Assembly: GCA_937862565.1 (NCBI GenBank)
Contig: CALMFT010000037.1
Location: forward strand, 1-51,029
Length of the DNA: 51,029 nucleotides
From: an uncultured bacterium
GTDB taxonomy: Bacteria; Patescibacteriota; Gracilibacteria; Absconditabacterales; Absconditicoccaceae
Direction of reading: 5' to 3'
The position numbers were made by a program, and so were the translations under genes. This document shows, in pieces, positions 50,679-51,029 of the stretch. Positions within the stretch are counted from its first letter, which is position 1. Each line of letters opens with the position of its first letter. The notes under the pieces are model-generated. The model was given only the letters and a program-made list of their open reading frames with translations, ran no database searches and was not told the origin of the DNA.

Positions 50679-50707
50679 ATTATAAGGATTTCAATAAATT
50701 AAGTCAA
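50679..50707 (-). promoter_or_regulatory. Own promoter of the MFS gene
   Basis: On the minus strand TTGACT (50707-50702), 17 bp, TATAAT (50684-50679), about 38 nt before ATG 50640. An AGAAGG followed by an out-of-frame ATG lies within the leader. Confidence 0.75.
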
Positions 50708-50823
50708 TAAATAGAGGCTATTAAAGGTGAAATCATACTTATCGGATTTTGATATCAATAGATTGATATTTCAAAAAGCTGACTATAACCTCAGTATTGT
50801 TTTATATTTTCACCATTGTTTCC

Positions 50824-51029
50824 ATGACACAACCTACCTGAATCGTCAATGATCAAAGACTTCTTGCTGGAGCGTGAGAGTTTTACTACTGAACTTCGCT
50901 TGCATCATTAGTAAGACTTGGAGCATATAGAGATGCAACAATTGAATCCAAAAGAGAAAGTTCAGAACTTGTCTTTGATAATGCAAAAACAAATAAGTTC
51001 AAGAAAGGAACAGAATTCTCCTTCAAATT
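50824..51029 (+). CDS. Probable phage tail-tube protein (3' partial)
   Basis: The frame opens at ATG 50824 and leaves the window; 68 codons are visible. G-A-G-E-F-Y-Y-G-T, then L-G-A-Y-R-D-A-T-I-E-S-K-R-E, then N-K-F-K-K-G-T-E-F look like a tail-tube subunit (the T-E-F-S-F region recurs in them). Position after the tail terminator agrees. Three TGAs within the first 35 codons. Confidence in the family is moderate. Confidence 0.55.

Larger units (their letters stand above)
36858..51029. mobile_element. Prophage in the UGA=Gly code (right end outside window)
   Basis: From the serine recombinase onward, genes follow tailed-phage order: integrase, small early proteins, DNA methyltransferase, terminase small and large, portal, scaffold, major capsid, connectors, tail completion and tail tube. 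Almost every gene needs UGA as Gly, so the phage is adapted to this host code. The left edge lies between the tRNA-Lys terminator and the recombinase; the right edge is not seen. I could not find a duplicated tRNA 3' end in the window. Confidence 0.85.

Noticed and set aside
1-51029. CRISPR array, rRNA genes or insertion sequences
   Set aside because: I saw no regularly spaced short repeats with unique spacers, no rRNA-like stretches and no DDE transposase; the repeats at the left end are coding Ig-like units.

Overview
The window reads as one coherent genome only if UGA is translated as glycine (NCBI table 25). Long reading frames are interrupted by TGA and by no other stop, and those TGAs fall where glycine is expected: the S3 start M-G-Q-K, the TyrRS C-terminal G-K-K, and the F-G-G-S-G-S-T loop of a DNA methyltransferase. 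With the AT-rich sequence and a ribosomal operon lacking rpmD (L30), this points to the Candidate Phyla Radiation lineages Gracilibacteria (BD1-5) or Absconditabacteria (SR1). I cannot separate the two from this window. All CDS coordinates below use TAA/TAG as the only stops.

Layout. (1) 1-4508, plus: two tandem surface proteins made of Ig-like repeats with S-layer-homology (SLH) C-termini. (2) 4602-6076, minus: a three-gene cluster with an IMPACT/YigZ protein, an orphan CTP-synthase C-terminus and an unknown 283-aa protein. (3) 6238-19244, plus: tuf, then the S10-spc ribosomal protein operon through secY, 21 ribosomal protein genes and a small unknown gene. (4) 19389-24388, plus: pheS, a vWA/DUF58-like protein, a solute-binding-like protein, tyrS and a half-size glycosyltransferase. 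(5) 24385-36422, minus: a giant PKD-domain envelope protein, a lipoprotein, a coiled-coil protein with a peptidoglycan-binding-like domain, a TraX-like membrane protein, an RluA-type pseudouridine synthase and a PP2C-like single-pass membrane protein. (6) 36702-36774: tRNA-Lys(CUU). (7) about 36860 to the window end: a prophage in the same altered code. It holds a large serine recombinase, small early proteins, a ParB-like/DNA methyltransferase fusion, terminase small and large subunits, portal, scaffold, an SU10-like major capsid protein, connector and tail-completion proteins, and the start of a probable tail-tube gene. An MFS transporter gene sits in reverse orientation inside the tail module.

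Expression signals are distinctive. Almost no start codon has a Shine-Dalgarno sequence. Several genes instead have a sigma70-type promoter (TTGAC[A/T], 17 bp, TATAAT) ending 5-6 nt before the start codon, as expected for leaderless mRNAs. Terminators are hairpins followed by T-runs. Highly expressed genes (tuf, rpsJ, rplV, rplF, rplO and others) contain no UGA, whereas surface and phage genes use it freely.

Limits: all translations and counts were done by hand. Family names rest on recognised motifs, and no database search was run.
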